14,087 nt of DNA, taken from positions 20,253 through 34,339 of the forward strand of contig JACVCM010000031.1 in NCBI GenBank assembly GCA_016742125.1, written 5' to 3'. Positions 1 to 6,190 of this stretch are shown piece after piece. Position 1 is the first letter of the stretch. The number at the start of each line of letters is the position of its first letter. The DNA is from Sphingomonadaceae bacterium (GTDB lineage Bacteria > Pseudomonadota > Alphaproteobacteria > Sphingomonadales > Sphingomonadaceae). The notes beneath the pieces are model-generated. The model was not told the DNA's origin, ran no database searches, and was given only the letters and a program-made list of their open reading frames with translations. The translations under genes were made by a program, and so were the position numbers.

Positions 1-315
1 CATGAAGAAGCCCCATGAGGCGATCAGCGCGAGCGACCCGGCGATCCACCCGGCATTGCCGAGGCGCGTCAGGCGCCTGACGACGATTTCACCGGCATCC
101 GCCCTGTTGCGGTTCCAGCTCCACCAGCCATAGAGGTTCACGGCAACGAAAAATAGCTGGAGCCCGGCGTCGCTATAGAGCTTTGCGTCGCGGAAAATCA
201 CGAAATAGAGCGCGACCATGACAATCGCGACCGGGAAATTCCACACCGACCGCCGGATAATCAGGATGATGTTGGCAATCCCGAACAGGACGGCGACGAT
301 TTCGATGGCACTCAT
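1..315 (-). CDS. pnuC: PnuC-type vitamin (nicotinamide riboside) transporter, 3'-truncated by the window edge
   Basis: The minus strand is open from an ATG at 315 to the left edge, giving 105 residues with no stop, so the C-terminal part lies outside the window. The protein begins MSAIEIVAVLFG and carries the segments WNFPVAIVMVALYFVIF, LYSDAGLQLFFVAVNLYGWW and W-x-WNR, which match the N-terminal half of PnuC transporters. At least three hydrophobic segments are visible. PnuC proteins are inner-membrane facilitators for nicotinamide riboside; relatives (PnuT, PnuX) carry thiamine or riboflavin. Substrate cannot be decided here because no NAD, thiamine or riboflavin gene or riboswitch is visible nearby. 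The gene follows the tspO-like gene by 42 bases on the same strand. No clear Shine-Dalgarno sequence precedes the ATG, but an in-frame TAG lies upstream, so the start cannot extend far. Confidence 0.85.
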   Translation of the reverse strand, partial: MSAIEIVAVLFGIANIILIIRRSVWNFPVAIVMVALYFVIFRDAKLYSDAGLQLFFVAVNLYGWWSWNRNRADAGEIVVRRLTRLGNAGWIAGSLALIASWGFFM

Positions 316-357
316 GGCGTAAGCTGTTGCCAGCGCGCTACGCTAAAATCCAGCCAA

Positions 358-861
358 TTACGGTTCGCGCTGTATACCCTGTGCAGTCTGCCCGAATGGC
401 CGGTTCAGCCGGACGATTTTCAGGTTCAAGATTGCGGCGAAACTGACCCAGACAAAATATGGCACGATCAACCAGCTTGCCAGCTCCGAAAAGGGCCGCA
501 GGAAAATGAGCATCATTAGCACCGATATCCAGAGGAACACGACCTCGATCAGCGCCCAGTCGGGGCGTTTGAAAGTGAAGAACAGCGGCGACCATAGGAA
601 ATGGCCGACAAAATTTACCGCATATAGAATGACGATCGCGTTGCGGCCTGCGTCATCTGTGGCACCTTCCCAGGCGAGGATGGCCGCCCATGCGGCCAGG
701 CCGAGAATAAGCGTCCATGCGGGCCCGAAAAGCCAGTCGGGCGGCTGCCAGCTCGGCTTTTTGAGATTGCGGTACCACGGCCCGATGCTGGTCAGAATGC
801 CGCCAAGGCCGCCTAGAAGAATGGCCCAGACGATGGCCATGATGATGTGAGTGTCGGGCAT
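358..861 (-). CDS. tspO: TspO/MBR family membrane protein
   Basis: This 167-residue protein matches the TspO/MBR (peripheral-type benzodiazepine receptor) family in length and motifs. About residues 29-48 read WYRNLKKPSWQPPDWLFGPA, the family hallmark in the first loop and second helix. Later come LWSPLFFTFKRPDWAL and PYFVWVSFAAILNLKIVRLN, the conserved last-helix pattern ending in LN. Five membrane helices can be traced. TspO proteins sit in the bacterial outer or cytoplasmic membrane, bind porphyrins, and have been linked to tetrapyrrole handling and stress responses in Rhodobacter. What it does here cannot be read from the sequence. The start at 861 is the first ATG; an ATG seven codons later (840) is possible, and neither has a good ribosome-binding site. 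It lies 62 bases after the antiporter stop and may be co-transcribed with it. Confidence 0.9.
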   Translation of the reverse strand: MPDTHIIMAIVWAILLGGLGGILTSIGPWYRNLKKPSWQPPDWLFGPAWTLILGLAAWAAILAWEGATDDAGRNAIVILYAVNFVGHFLWSPLFFTFKRPDWALIEVVFLWISVLMMLIFLRPFSELASWLIVPYFVWVSFAAILNLKIVRLNRPFGQTAQGIQREP

Positions 862-923
862 GAGCTAACTATGAAGGTCAATGGTGGTAAGCACAACCGG
901 CCAGGGCAAGAAATGTTCGATCT

Positions 924-2165
924 TCACGGTCTGTTTGGCACGGGATCGGTCGCGCGCTCCACGGCCAGTCCGGCTGTAAAACCGTGGACGACGGTCGACA
1001 CCACGACGGCCATTGCAACCACGGCCCATAATTGCCCGGCATCGGGGATGTCGGCATGTGTTGCGGCATAGGCAAGATAATAGATCGAGCCCACGCCTCG
1101 TATGCCATAGAATGCGACGACGAAACGCTCGCGTGTTTTCAATCCGCTTGCCGCAAGCGATAGCCATGCAGCCAGCGGACGGATGAGGAATATCAATGCG
1201 ATCGCGATGGCGGCAAGGGGCCAACTGACATAGGGCAGCAACGAGGGGATCGCCGCGCCGAGCGCGAACAGCAGCAATGCGGTCAGCGCCCGTTCCAGCG
1301 CCTCGACAAAATCGTGCAACTTTGCGTGATATTCATGGCCTGTTTCCGACCGGCGGAGCGTCAGTCCCGCCACGAATACGGCGATGAAGCCATAGCCTTC
1401 GGCCAGTTCGGTCACACCATAAACGATGAGCACCCCGGCCAATGCTACCAGACCCGATTCGGTTTTGGACAGGGCATTTTTCCGTGGCCAGTCGAAGAGC
1501 AATTTTGCCACCAGCCAGCCAATGACAAGTCCACACGCTGTGCCAATCGCTATCCGATAGCCGACATCGATGGCCAGCCATTCGCCGATCAGTTCCGCCG
1601 ATGATCCGCCCGCCGCCATCAATGCCAGAGCCAGATACAGAAAGGGGAAGGCAAGGCCGTCGTTCAACCCCGCTTCGGTCGTGAGCGTGAAGCGCACCGG
1701 ATGCTCGCCACCCTCAAGCGGCGGTCCGACCTGAACATCGGAGGCCAGCACCGGGTCGGTCGGCGCGAGGACGGCGCCAAGCAGCAATGCTGTCGCCACC
1801 GCCATCCCTGTAAGCACGCCCGCAAATGCGACAGCTGCGATGGTCAGGGGCATGGTTATGGCAAGCAGGCGGATCGTGGGGTTCCATATCCTCCACGCGC
1901 GCAATCTGTCGATGCGGATGCCTACACCGAACAGGCCGATGATGACGCACATCTCGCTCACCAACTCCCAGATTTTGGGCGAAGCAACCGGATCGAGCGG
2001 CGCGGGCGCGCCCGGAATGAGCGCGACCGAGAGATAGCCTGCGCCGATGAGCAAGGCAGAACTCGCAGGCTCGCGGCCGGATATCCATCGCGGCAACCAG
2101 TGCGATAACAGAATTGCCGCACCCAGCGCGGCCAGCAAGATGTGATAAAATGTGAATTCGAACAT
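924..2165 (-). CDS. CPA1-family cation:proton antiporter (NhaP-type)
   Basis: This 413-residue polytopic membrane protein has about 12 hydrophobic helices. It carries the two central CPA1 motifs: LAPTDPVLASDVQVG (Thr-Asp-Pro at about 136-138) and TTEAGLNDGLAFPF, with an Asn-Asp pair at about 168-169. An Asn-Asp pair at the ion site is typical of electroneutral Na+/H+ exchangers of the NhaP/NHE type, in contrast to the Asp-Asp pair of electrogenic NhaA. A further conserved segment is FYGIRGVGSIYYLAYA near the C-terminus. The likely role is sodium or potassium extrusion in exchange for protons at the inner membrane. The ATG at 2165 (MFEFTFYHILLAALGAA) was chosen because relatives typically begin close to this sequence. 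A GTG at 2192 would add nine residues, and neither start has a clear ribosome-binding site. The gene is divergent from phaC. Confidence 0.88.
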   Translation of the reverse strand: MFEFTFYHILLAALGAAILLSHWLPRWISGREPASSALLIGAGYLSVALIPGAPAPLDPVASPKIWELVSEMCVIIGLFGVGIRIDRLRAWRIWNPTIRLLAITMPLTIAAVAFAGVLTGMAVATALLLGAVLAPTDPVLASDVQVGPPLEGGEHPVRFTLTTEAGLNDGLAFPFLYLALALMAAGGSSAELIGEWLAIDVGYRIAIGTACGLVIGWLVAKLLFDWPRKNALSKTESGLVALAGVLIVYGVTELAEGYGFIAVFVAGLTLRRSETGHEYHAKLHDFVEALERALTALLLFALGAAIPSLLPYVSWPLAAIAIALIFLIRPLAAWLSLAASGLKTRERFVVAFYGIRGVGSIYYLAYAATHADIPDAGQLWAVVAMAVVVSTVVHGFTAGLAVERATDPVPNRP

Positions 2166-2342
2166 TCGGAAGCCGTGCGCAACTAACCCCACCGCAGGGG
2201 CATTGGTTCCGACGACCCCATGATGGGCCTATACCACCGCCGAAAAAATGTCCCGATCATTCAGGGTGCCGGTGATTGCGCTGGCCCGATTGACGCGGGG
2301 CCTGCGCCGTGCAATCTTTTCTATCGGGATAAGGAGAGGAAG
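2166..2342. promoter_or_regulatory. Divergent intergenic region between the antiporter gene and phaC
   Basis: This 177-base region must hold the promoters of both divergent genes. On the plus strand a good -35-like hexamer TTGACG lies at 2290-2295, but at 16-18 bases downstream only weak -10-like sequence (around AATCTT, 2313-2318) is found, so the phaC promoter is only a candidate. No convincing inverted repeat or riboswitch was seen. The frame open from 2220 into phaC is not thought to be translated. Confidence 0.3.
2331..2340 (+). promoter_or_regulatory. Ribosome-binding site that fixes the phaC start
   Basis: AAGGAGAGGA ends two bases before the ATG at 2343, placing the AAGGAG core about six bases upstream of it. 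It is the strongest Shine-Dalgarno sequence in the window. It decides for a start at 2343 rather than the in-frame ATG at 2220. Confidence 0.8.
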
Positions 2343-4091
2343 ATGGCTGATAAAGCTGAAAAAAAGTCGGGGGAGAAGAAGGCCAGGAAGAAGGGCGCGC
2401 CTTTCTCCGGCATGGCGCAGGGGGCTTTCGACGCCGCCAACGACGCGACGATGGCACTGGGACCGCTGGCGGGCCTCGCGCGCGAGGATTTCATCGGTGC
2501 CATCGGCCTGATGCTGCGGCAGACCGCCACCAATCCCGACAAGGCGTTCAAGGCTGCGGGCGATTTCAGCGAAGATGTCATCAAGATCATGACCGGGCAG
2601 TCGGACCTTGCCCCCGACCCCAAGGACAAACGGTTCATGGACCCGGCGTGGCGTTTCAACCCATTTTTCAAGGCGGGCGCGCAATATTATCTGGCGGTGC
2701 AGAAGGGGGTGAAGAGCTATATTGCCGACCTTGAGCTCGACGCACTCGAACGCGACCGCGCCAATTTTGTCAGCCAGATGATCGTCGATGCACTGGCCCC
2801 GACCAACAGCCTGATCGGCAATCCGACCGCGCAAAAGCGGCTGGTGGATTCGGGCGGGTTGAGCCTCATCAAAGGCCTGAAAAACGCCTATAACGACATG
2901 GTCCACAACGACATGATGGTGAGCCAGGTCGACAAGCGTCCGTTCAAGCTGGGCGAGAATGTCGCGACGTCGAAAGGCGCGGTGGTTTACCGCGACGAGC
3001 GCTTCGAGCTGATCCAGTACGCGCCGACCACGGACAAGGTGTGGAGCATCCCCCAGCTCACCATCCCGCCGCAGATCAACAAGATGTACATCAACGACCT
3101 CAGCCCTGAAAAGTCGGTCGTGAAGTATCAAACCGATCACGGCATCCAGCCCTTCATGATTTCCTGGCGCAACCCGCAGGGCGACCAGGGCGATTGGGGC
3201 ATGGCGGAATATATCGACAGCTGCCTTACCGCGCTTGACGTGGTGTGCGAGATTAGTGGTAGCGACAAGGTCAATGTTTCGGGCGGCTGTTCGGGCGGGC
3301 AGACAATGTCGGTGCTGCTGTCGAAACTGGCGAGCATGGGCGACGATCGTGCCAATGCGATCACGATGATGGTCTGCGTGCTCGAGCCAAAGCCCGGCGA
3401 TACAGAGGCCTCTTCGCTGGTGTCGCATAACGGCATTGCGCTGGCGCGGCAACGCGCGGCAAAGAAGGGCGTGATCGAGGGATCGAGCCTGGCGCGCGGC
3501 TTTGCGTGGCTGCGGCCGAACGACCTGATCTGGAATTATGTCATCAACAATTACCTGCTCGGCGAAGACCCGCCGGCGTTCGACATTTTGTTCTGGAATG
3601 CCGATGCGACCAACCTGTCGTCAAGCCTGATGGGCGATTTCCTCGAACTGTTCGAGGCCAATGCCTATGCTGCGCCGGGGACGTTCGAGGTGGCGGGGCA
3701 TACACTCGACCTGACCAGGGTGACCGGCGACATGTTCATCCTGGGCGGCACCACCGACCATATCACCCCGTGGCAGGCCTGCTACCGCTCCACGCAATTG
3801 TTCGGCGGCAAGAATATCGAGTTCATCCTGAGCCAGGCAGGGCACATGCAGGCGATCCTCAACCCCCCGGGCAATCCCAAGGCGAAATATTGGAAGCATT
3901 CCAAGGGCAAGACGCCTGCGGATGTGAAGGAATGGATGAAAGGCACCGAGGAAGTCGCCGGAAGCTGGTGGCCCTACTGGATGGAATGGCTCCACGCGCG
4001 CTCGGGCAAGGAAGTGGCCGCGCCGGGTGGGCTGGGGAGCAAGGCCTATCCGGCGATGGAGGCGGCACCGGGGATGTATGTTTTGGAGTGA
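2343..4091 (+). CDS. phaC: Polyhydroxyalkanoate synthase, class II-like (medium-chain-length type)
   Basis: This 582-residue enzyme polymerises (R)-3-hydroxyacyl-CoA into PHA at the granule surface. It begins with a lysine-rich stretch, followed by the PhaC N-terminal domain (RFMDPAWRFNPFF at about 98-110) and the alpha/beta-hydrolase domain. The lipase-like box GGCSGG puts the catalytic cysteine at C316. The other triad residues are D472 (in GGTTDHITPW) and H501 (in QAGHMQAILNPPGNPKA). Several segments resemble the Pseudomonas class II synthases as I remember them more than class I: LRPNDLIWNYVINNYLLGEDPPAFDILFWN, the GxCSGG box (class I is usually GYCVGG), and the C-terminal run from SWW to APGMYV. 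Length fits (class II about 560, class I about 590). The start at 2343 has an excellent ribosome-binding site. The stop overlaps the ribosome-binding region of the next gene. Being sure of class needs an alignment; being a PHA synthase is near certain. Confidence 0.95.
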   Translation: MADKAEKKSGEKKARKKGAPFSGMAQGAFDAANDATMALGPLAGLAREDFIGAIGLMLRQTATNPDKAFKAAGDFSEDVIKIMTGQSDLAPDPKDKRFMDPAWRFNPFFKAGAQYYLAVQKGVKSYIADLELDALERDRANFVSQMIVDALAPTNSLIGNPTAQKRLVDSGGLSLIKGLKNAYNDMVHNDMMVSQVDKRPFKLGENVATSKGAVVYRDERFELIQYAPTTDKVWSIPQLTIPPQINKMYINDLSPEKSVVKYQTDHGIQPFMISWRNPQGDQGDWGMAEYIDSCLTALDVVCEISGSDKVNVSGGCSGGQTMSVLLSKLASMGDDRANAITMMVCVLEPKPGDTEASSLVSHNGIALARQRAAKKGVIEGSSLARGFAWLRPNDLIWNYVINNYLLGEDPPAFDILFWNADATNLSSSLMGDFLELFEANAYAAPGTFEVAGHTLDLTRVTGDMFILGGTTDHITPWQACYRSTQLFGGKNIEFILSQAGHMQAILNPPGNPKAKYWKHSKGKTPADVKEWMKGTEEVAGSWWPYWMEWLHARSGKEVAAPGGLGSKAYPAMEAAPGMYVLE

Positions 4092-4098
4092 GCTTTGA

Positions 4099-4332
4099 AT
4101 GCCCACCATTCATCGCCAGAACGGTTTTCGCTTCTACTTCTTCAGTCACGAGCCCAATGAGCCGCCGCATGTACATGTCGACAAAGGCGAAGCGACAATC
4201 AAGGTTTGGCTGGATAGCCTGCACGTCGCAAAGAGCCGAGGCTTTCGCGCGCACGAGATTTCTGGCATAATCGACATGGTTACGGAACACAGCGAGATGT
4301 TCACGGAGAAATGGCATGAATATTTCAGCTAA
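4099..4332 (+). CDS. DUF4160 domain protein
   Basis: This 77-residue protein has the DUF4160 signature: an N-terminal IHRQNGFRFYFFSHEPNEPPHVHV segment (aromatic run, then the PPHVHV histidine motif), then GEATIKVWL. The conserved histidines could bind metal or act in catalysis, but the biochemical function is not established to my knowledge. The ATG at 4099 lies 7 bases after the phaC stop. The GGAG in the last codons of phaC (4085-4088) is correctly spaced to be its ribosome-binding site, so translation is probably coupled to phaC. Its 3' end overlaps the DUF2442 gene by 17 bases. DUF4160 and DUF2442 genes commonly occur as a pair and have been suspected to be a toxin-antitoxin system; that role is inference here. 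Confidence 0.85.
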   Translation: MPTIHRQNGFRFYFFSHEPNEPPHVHVDKGEATIKVWLDSLHVAKSRGFRAHEISGIIDMVTEHSEMFTEKWHEYFS

Positions 4333-4576
4333 GATCACCGACGAGCGGGTTCTCGATGTGCGGTTCGACGAGCATAGCCTGATTGTCGATTTGATGGACG
4401 GGCGGACTATTTCAGCGCCATTGGCTTGGTATCCGCGTTTGGCGAATGCATCGCTGGAACAGCGCATGCATTGGGAAAAGTGCGGCGGTGGTTTCGGCAT
4501 CCATTGGCCTGATGTTGATGAGGACTTGAGCACCGAAGGACTGTTGCGAGGTGCACCAGCAGCAAAAGCCGCTTGA
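4316..4576 (+). CDS. DUF2442 domain protein
   Basis: This 86-residue protein matches DUF2442. It has an N-terminal beta-rich half (VLDVRFDEHSLIVDLMDGRTISAPLAWYPRL), then W-x-x-C-GGGFGIHWPDVDEDLSTEGLLRG, where the IHWP-x-x-DEDLS-x-EGLL run is the family hallmark. A GGAG at 4304-4307 lies 8 bases before the ATG. The gene overlaps its upstream DUF4160 partner by 17 bases and the downstream zinc-ribbon-like gene by 26 bases, so the three form one translationally coupled unit. By analogy with compact toxin-antitoxin pairs the second protein might be the antidote or a DNA-binding partner, but nothing in the sequence proves it. The C-terminus ends in a short alanine/lysine tail (PAAKAA). Confidence 0.85.
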   Translation: MNISAKITDERVLDVRFDEHSLIVDLMDGRTISAPLAWYPRLANASLEQRMHWEKCGGGFGIHWPDVDEDLSTEGLLRGAPAAKAA

Positions 4577-5083
4577 TTTAGACATCGTGGGGACAAAATT
4601 TCTATTCAAGGCGAATGACGACGTCCTGTCGCACTGTGGTTGTTCAGATCAACCAGCGATGTCCACGGGGCAACTGGATTGCCCTTGGTGCGGTTGCGGA
4701 TGGCTAATTAGTTGCTCGAACTGCAAAAAGGCATTCACTTTTGCCGAAGTCCGAGAATGCGATCAATCGCTGGTGGAATTAGGATTGGCGGAAGCGCGGT
4801 CACGGGGTTTGGAAAATATCACCGATGTCGATGTCGCAGATTGGGCCGAGGGTATGCGGGACATGCTCGATTGTTTCGAAATCGGCGACATCGTTGTTAT
4901 CTCGACGGTTCATACTGGAAGGTAGATTCCGAAAACATCGAATTCGAAGGCTATTTTGCGCGCCACAAATTGGACCGCCTGCCTCATCAAGAAGCATTGG
5001 CCGATCCGCGTCGGCTAAGGTCAGTCCTAGGGGATCAAAATTACTGGTTGGACCGTGCATTGCCGGACCAGGACGTAAACTAA
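4551..5083 (+). pseudogene. Cysteine-rich zinc-ribbon-like protein, split by a -1 frameshift
   Basis: I do not recognise a named family. From the GTG at 4551 the frame encodes 124 residues ending at 4925. A cysteine-rich core at residues 29-58 (HCGC, then CPWCGCGW, then CSNCKKAFTF) has two CxxC pairs (C44/C47 and C55/C58), as in a zinc ribbon. It is followed by an acidic helical part (DVADWAEGMRDMLDCFEIGDIVV). After about 4900 the sensible protein continues in another frame (LDGSYWKVDSENIEFEGYFARH and onward to a TAA at 5083). One base added near 4896-4912 would join both into about 177 residues. The shift is either a real mutation or a sequence error. There is no homopolymer or slippery heptamer at the site. 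The gene overlaps DUF2442 by 26 bases. Base composition is lower in GC than the flanking pha genes: 26 of 60 bases at 4561-4620 and 29 of 60 at 4921-4980 are G or C, against 43 of 60 at 2461-2520. Confidence 0.65.
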
Positions 5084-5115
5084 GAGCATAAGTTCCCATT
5101 AGCCCTTGCGCCATC

Positions 5116-5129
5116 TAACCGTTCGGTTA
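5116..5129. promoter_or_regulatory. Perfect palindrome, candidate operator for phaZ
   Basis: TAACCG-TT-CGGTTA is a perfect 6-base inverted repeat with a 2-base spacer, 43 bases before the chosen phaZ start. Its form (AACCG/CGGTT half-sites, short spacer) resembles TetR-family operators. It lies just downstream of a -35-like TTGCGC (5106-5111), although no good -10 box was found. Class II pha loci are regulated by the TetR-family protein PhaD, but no such gene is in this window. A regulatory role is inference. Confidence 0.45.
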
Positions 5130-5172
5130 AACCATCGATATCGACCCGAAAATGGGGGTAGGGGCAACATAT

Positions 5173-6006
5173 ATGACTAAGGGCCGCGAGCCGAGTTTTA
5201 GCATGGAAACCGTCGATGGCCGCGTTTTGCGGGTTGCGGTCTGGCGCTCCACCAAGCCCACCGGCAAGCTTCCCGTCCTGTTCTTCAACGGCATCGGGGC
5301 GAATATCGAGGCGATGGCGCCGCTGGCGGATCATCTGGCCGACCGCGATTTCATCTCCTTCGACATGCCCGGTGTGGGCGGGTCTCCAGATCCGGTGGTG
5401 CCGTACAACCCGATCCTCATGGCCCGGATTTCGGCGTTGTTGCTCGACCGGTTCGACATGCCGCTGGTCGACGTCATCGGCATCAGCTGGGGCGGGGGGA
5501 TGGCGCAGCAATTTGCCATCCAGAATGGCGCGCGGGTCAACAAACTGATCCTCGTGGCGACCAGTGCGGGCATGTTGATGGTGCCGGGCAATCCTGCTGC
5601 TCTGACCAAGATGGCCGACCCGCGCCGCTATATCGACCCCGATTTCATGGCCAAGCATTTCAAGACGCTGTATGGCGGGATGGTGGGCGGCAAGTCGGGC
5701 CATATCAACCGGCTGAAGCCGCCGTCGAAAACCGGCTATTTCTACCAGTTGCTAGCGATGCTCGGCTGGACCAGCGCGCCGTTCCTGCCGTTCATGCGCA
5801 CTCCGACCCTGATCATGATGGGCGGCGACGACCAGATCGTTCCAGTGGCCAACGGCAAGTTCCTGAATTTCCTCATTCCCGACAGCGAATTGCTGGTGAT
5901 CGAGGATGGCGGGCATCTGTTCCTGCTCAGCCATGTTGAGGAGAGCATCGCGGCGATCCGCGGATTTCTCGACCGTGCGGCAGAGGATGCGCGGAAGGCT
6001 GCCTGA
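5173..6006 (+). CDS. phaZ: Intracellular medium-chain-length PHA depolymerase
   Basis: This 277-residue alpha/beta hydrolase closely resembles the Pseudomonas PhaZ that degrades stored medium-chain-length PHA. Shared segments are FFNGIGANIE (oxyanion region), FDMPGVGGS, VIGISWGGGMAQQFA, MVPGNPAALTKMADPRRY, YYQLLAMLGWTS-like FYQLLAMLGWTS, and EDGGHLFLL. The nucleophile is S105 in GISWGG, with D220 (in GGDDQIVP) and H248 (in GGHLF). These nearly coincide with S102, D221 and H248 that I remember for the Pseudomonas enzyme. The ATG at 5173 was preferred over 5152 because GGTAGGGG (5157-5164) sits 8 bases upstream and because it brings the triad numbering into line. There is no signal peptide, as expected for a granule-bound cytosolic enzyme. 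It lies 89 bases after the small-gene cassette, with its own upstream palindrome, so it is probably transcribed at least partly independently of phaC. Confidence 0.92.
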   Translation: MTKGREPSFSMETVDGRVLRVAVWRSTKPTGKLPVLFFNGIGANIEAMAPLADHLADRDFISFDMPGVGGSPDPVVPYNPILMARISALLLDRFDMPLVDVIGISWGGGMAQQFAIQNGARVNKLILVATSAGMLMVPGNPAALTKMADPRRYIDPDFMAKHFKTLYGGMVGGKSGHINRLKPPSKTGYFYQLLAMLGWTSAPFLPFMRTPTLIMMGGDDQIVPVANGKFLNFLIPDSELLVIEDGGHLFLLSHVEESIAAIRGFLDRAAEDARKAA

Positions 6007-6027
6007 CAAAGCTTTGCATGCACATAT

Positions 6028-6047
6028 CTGTGATATTTGCGTCACAG
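6028..6047. promoter_or_regulatory. Inverted repeat CTGTGA-N8-TCACAG upstream of the TonB receptor
   Basis: Perfect 6-base arms (6028-6033 and 6042-6047) flank an 8-base spacer. The half-sites look like those of CRP/FNR-family sites (TGTGA/TCACA), but those normally have a 6-base spacer, so a different regulator or a weak stem-loop after phaZ is equally possible. An outer inverted pair, CAAAG at 6007-6011 and CTTTG at 6048-6052, encloses it. Confidence 0.4.
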
Positions 6048-6098
6048 CTTTGCCGCTAAATTGGCGGAAATGCTGAATTTGCGTGGAGTGTTTTGTTA

Positions 6099-6123
6099 AA
6101 CTCCTCTAACTAAAGAGAGAGTT
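6099..6123 (+). other. Stem-loop in the probable 5' leader of the TonB receptor gene
   Basis: AACTCCTCT (6099-6107) pairs with AGAG-A-GAGTT (6114-6123) apart from one bulged A, around the loop AACTAA. There is no U-run, so it is not an intrinsic terminator. It lies 67 bases before the receptor ATG and may be part of the messenger leader. Its function is unknown. Confidence 0.4.
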
Positions 6124-6190
6124 CTGGCGCTCTGCCCGAAATCAATTCCCCCAAGCGGACCAACCCGCAAAAAGTCTTAAGAGGAACAAC

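Noticed and set aside
316..357. TPP or other vitamin riboswitch before the PnuC-type gene
   Set aside because: The 42-base gap is too short and lacks the thi-box sequence. Only a short AGCGCGCT palindrome is present.
2220..2342. N-terminal extension of phaC by 41 residues from an ATG at 2220
   Set aside because: The extension does not resemble PhaC, and the ATG at 2343 has a near-perfect ribosome-binding site.
2229..3452. Antisense open frame of 407 codons opposite phaC
   Set aside because: Histidine/arginine-rich shadow with no domain. The sense strand encodes a full PHA synthase.
4880..4925. Programmed -1 ribosomal frameshift
   Set aside because: The shift direction fits, but no slippery X-XXY-YYZ heptamer and no evident downstream pseudoknot were found.
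4712..5083. Separate gene starting at 4712 in the second frame of the zinc-ribbon-like gene
   Set aside because: Only its last third reads like natural protein. The first part is arginine/cysteine-rich shadow of the overlapping frame. A frameshifted single gene explains it better.
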